Positions 7,411 to 8,364 of a stretch of 8,364 nucleotides of DNA are shown here, one piece after another. Under the pieces are notes generated by a model. It made no database searches, was not told where the DNA came from, and worked only from the letters and a program-made list of their open reading frames with translations. The stretch's first letter is position 1. Each line of letters begins with the position of its first letter. Source of the stretch: JBDKTH01 sp964558295 (GTDB lineage: Bacteria; Planctomycetota; Planctomycetia; Pirellulales; Thermoguttaceae). Made by a program: the position numbers and the translations under genes. The stretch is taken from the NCBI GenBank assembly GCA_964558295.1, contig CAZLDQ010000230.1, positions 1 to 8,364 of the forward strand, in the 5' to 3' direction.

Positions 7411-7803
7411 TCAGATCTCCCAAGCTGCTAAACCGAGTTCTTCGGCGGCAGTCTTCAATTTTCTGTCCAACGTCAACAGCGGGGCGTTGTATCTCGCGGC
7501 ACAATCGAGGAAATATGCGTCGTACGCGTACAGGTTCGTCGCATGGGCGAGCGCCAGTGCACTGTGAAAATCGGGTGTGACGTACTGAATCAAGACCGTC
7601 TCCAGAATCGCGAGTCCCTCTTGAGCGTCATTGAGGGTCAACCGCTTCTGCTTGAGCATTGCGGAGAACGCATTGCCCACTTCCCAGGGAATAGAACCCG
7701 GACCGATGAGCGTATTCCCTGCCGTCAACTCTATGATTCAGTCTCGTTCCGGCTCGCCAAGAACGACAGCCAACAACGCCGATGTGTCCACCACTACATC
7801 CAC
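7411..7803 (-). pseudogene. VapC-like PIN-domain toxin with an in-frame TGA
   Basis: Read from GTG 7803, this is a 130-residue PIN-domain protein, the usual VapC length, with one internal stop at codon 22 (TGA, 7740-7738). The frame is the same on both sides, so this is a nonsense change and not a frameshift. Upstream is MDVVVDTSALLAVVLGEPERD with the first catalytic aspartate (D6). Downstream is IIELTAGNTLIGPGSIPWEVGN with E41, then YAYDAYF with D95 and LLTLDRKL with D113. All four acidic residues of the PIN active site are therefore encoded. AAGGAG (7814-7809) lies five bases before the GTG. VapC toxins are Mg-dependent RNases, often cutting tRNA or rRNA. A CGA-to-TGA transition at a CpG would explain the stop. 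Restarting at TTG 7728 would lose D6 and give an inactive product. Loss of toxin is the simplest reading; stop read-through or a sequencing error remain possible. Confidence 0.85.
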
Positions 7804-7826
7804 GACAGCTCCTTCGCACTTGATAA

Positions 7827-7840
7827 TGTACAATTGTACA
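7827..7840. promoter_or_regulatory. Perfect 14-base palindrome, likely TA operator
   Basis: TGTACAATTGTACA is a perfect palindrome. On the minus strand it reads as two tandem ATTGTACA units. It covers the -10 box of the toxin-antitoxin promoter and lies 23 bases upstream of the toxin GTG. That is where a Phd/YefM antitoxin dimer would bind to repress its own operon. The repressor assignment is inference; the palindrome and its position are seen directly. Confidence 0.65.
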
Positions 7841-7860
7841 ATGCCTCCCGCGGTTGTCAA
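7832..7860 (-). promoter_or_regulatory. Promoter of the toxin-antitoxin operon
   Basis: On the minus strand, a consensus -35 box TTGACA (7860-7855) is followed after 16 bases by TACAAT (7838-7833), a near-consensus -10 box. Transcription would start near 7826, giving a leader of about 23 bases that holds the AAGGAG ribosome site before the toxin GTG at 7803. The -10 box lies inside the palindrome at 7827-7840, so a bound repressor would block RNA polymerase directly. Confidence 0.65.
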
Positions 7861-7899
7861 GGCCGAAAACCGTCCGGCTACGCGGTCGGAGTTTCGGCC
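7861..7899. repeat. 8-base inverted repeat upstream of the TA promoter
   Basis: GGCCGAAA (7861-7868) and TTTCGGCC (7892-7899) are perfect inverted copies separated by 23 bases, directly abutting the -35 box of the minus strand promoter. A shorter inverted pair, GTGAC/GTCAC, lies at 7933-7946. Neither has a T-run. They lie in the 120-base divergent gap between the toxin-antitoxin promoter and the candidate promoter of the M16 gene, which otherwise holds nothing I can identify. Confidence 0.35.
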
Positions 7900-7980
7900 G
7901 TGCCGCGAACGCGACCGGCTCACGATGCTCGTGTGACTGCGGTCACGCATCTCGTTCCGCGTTCCCTGGGGGATTCCTGA

Positions 7981-8009
7981 TTGTAGGCGGGGGACGGTGG
8001 TGTTAGAAT
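7981..8009 (+). promoter_or_regulatory. Candidate promoter for the M16-family gene
   Basis: TTGTAG (7981-7986) and TAGAAT (8004-8009) are separated by 17 bases, an acceptable sigma-70-type pair. Transcription would start near 8016, leaving a leader of about 70-110 bases, depending on which start codon is used. It is divergent from the toxin-antitoxin promoter. Confidence 0.45.
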
Positions 8010-8030
8010 GCCCGCTTTGTTGTCGGGCGG

Positions 8031-8048
8031 GCCGGATGAATGTCCGGC
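8031..8048 (+). other. Leader hairpin upstream of the M16-family gene
   Basis: GCCGGA (8031-8036) and TCCGGC (8043-8048) form a perfect six-base stem with a six-base loop in the presumed 5' leader. It is small and could be incidental in GC-rich sequence. No riboswitch or attenuator pattern is recognisable around it. Confidence 0.3.
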
Positions 8049-8124
8049 GGGTCGGCAGTGTGTCGTGTGCGACGCGGGAGATTGCATGGGCAGGGGATCT
8101 GCCCGTTCTGTTGTTCGGGAGTGT

Positions 8125-8364
8125 ATGGAGCAGCGAATCGATAAACATGTGCTGGCGAACGGCATGGTCGTGCTGGGCGAACCGATGGCGGGGGTCGAAT
8201 CTGTGGCGTTCGATTTTACCCTGCCGGCCGGGGCGGCGTGGATGCCGCCGGGGTGTTGTGGGGCCTCCAACGTCATCTCTGAGTGGCTCTTTCGGGGGGC
8301 CGGGCCCTGGGACAGCCGCAAGCTCGGCGACGCCCTCGACGGTCTGGGTGTCCAGCGGTCGACC
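8125..8364 (+). CDS. Insulinase-family (M16) protein, N-terminal part, lacking HxxEH
   Basis: The first 80 codons are present; the gene runs off the right edge. It starts MEQRIDKHVLANGMVVLGEP, followed by ESVAFDFTLPAGAAWMPPG, the usual opening of M16 peptidases and their non-catalytic partners. Where active members have HFLEH before LFKGT, this protein has NVISEWLFRGAG (residues 49-60): both zinc-binding histidines and the glutamate base are replaced. It is therefore probably a non-catalytic subunit that pairs with an active M16 protein, perhaps encoded just downstream. Two starts compete. ATG 8125 fits family N-termini, but its GGGAG is only three bases away. The in-frame ATG at 8086 has GGGAG (8076-8080) at a better five-base spacing and would add 13 residues (MGRGSARSVVREC). 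I use 8125. Confidence 0.88.
   Translation, partial: MEQRIDKHVLANGMVVLGEPMAGVESVAFDFTLPAGAAWMPPGCCGASNVISEWLFRGAGPWDSRKLGDALDGLGVQRST

Noticed and set aside
7738..7740. Selenocysteine or reassigned TGA in the toxin gene
   Set aside because: No PIN-domain role for selenocysteine at this position is known and no SECIS-like hairpin is evident just downstream. TGA also ends intact genes in this window (yjbQ and the FlgI-like gene), so reassignment is excluded.
7738..8148. 136-codon minus strand frame ending in the VapC N-terminus, as a longer toxin start
   Set aside because: The part upstream of 7803 crosses the strong TTGACA/TACAAT promoter and has no protein-like character. The AAGGAG site places the start at GTG 7803.
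1..8364. CRISPR arrays, tRNA or rRNA genes
   Set aside because: No regularly spaced repeats, tRNA-like cloverleaf with a T-loop motif, or rRNA signature sequences were seen on either strand.

Overview
The window reads as bacterial chromosome, most likely from the phylum Planctomycetota (Phycisphaerae-like). Three things point there: a FlgI-like lipoprotein fused to HEAT-type repeats directly upstream of smc, an insulinase-family (M16) protein of a type I associate with planctomycetes, and a small hypothetical protein ending in a planctomycete-looking 'PFFVMWVDNAELL' motif. This placement comes from remembered family resemblance, not from a search. Intact genes use TAA, TAG and TGA as stops, so the standard code applies.

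Layout. Positions 1-1330 look like accessory or decaying DNA: a small orphan gene (43-519), then a mosaic of short repeats and hairpins (about 530-745), an RHS/YD-repeat gene fragment with both ends missing (homology about 743-1090), a strong inverted repeat exactly where RHS homology stops (1093-1129), and a doubtful 53-residue ORF that touches the next gene. Positions 1334-7157 are solid + strand genes: yjbQ (UPF0047), the FlgI-HEAT lipoprotein, and a full-length smc for chromosome segregation. The lipoprotein gene and smc are 87 bases apart with no evident terminator, so they may be cotranscribed; a candidate promoter lies before the lipoprotein gene.

Positions 7179-7860 hold a minus strand VapC/Phd-YefM-type toxin-antitoxin locus, convergent with smc. 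The toxin gene comes first, and its promoter has a perfect 14-base palindrome over the -10 box. The toxin frame is broken by a single in-frame TGA, with clear PIN-domain sequence on both sides, so toxin activity is probably lost unless the stop is read through. A divergent promoter candidate and leader then precede the start of an M16-family protein (8125 to the right edge), which lacks the HxxEH zinc motif where it would be expected.

I did not find a convincing new multi-gene system. The points most worth checking are the TGA-interrupted toxin with its self-contained promoter/operator, the FlgI-HEAT lipoprotein next to smc, and the mosaic of repeats bounding the RHS remnant.
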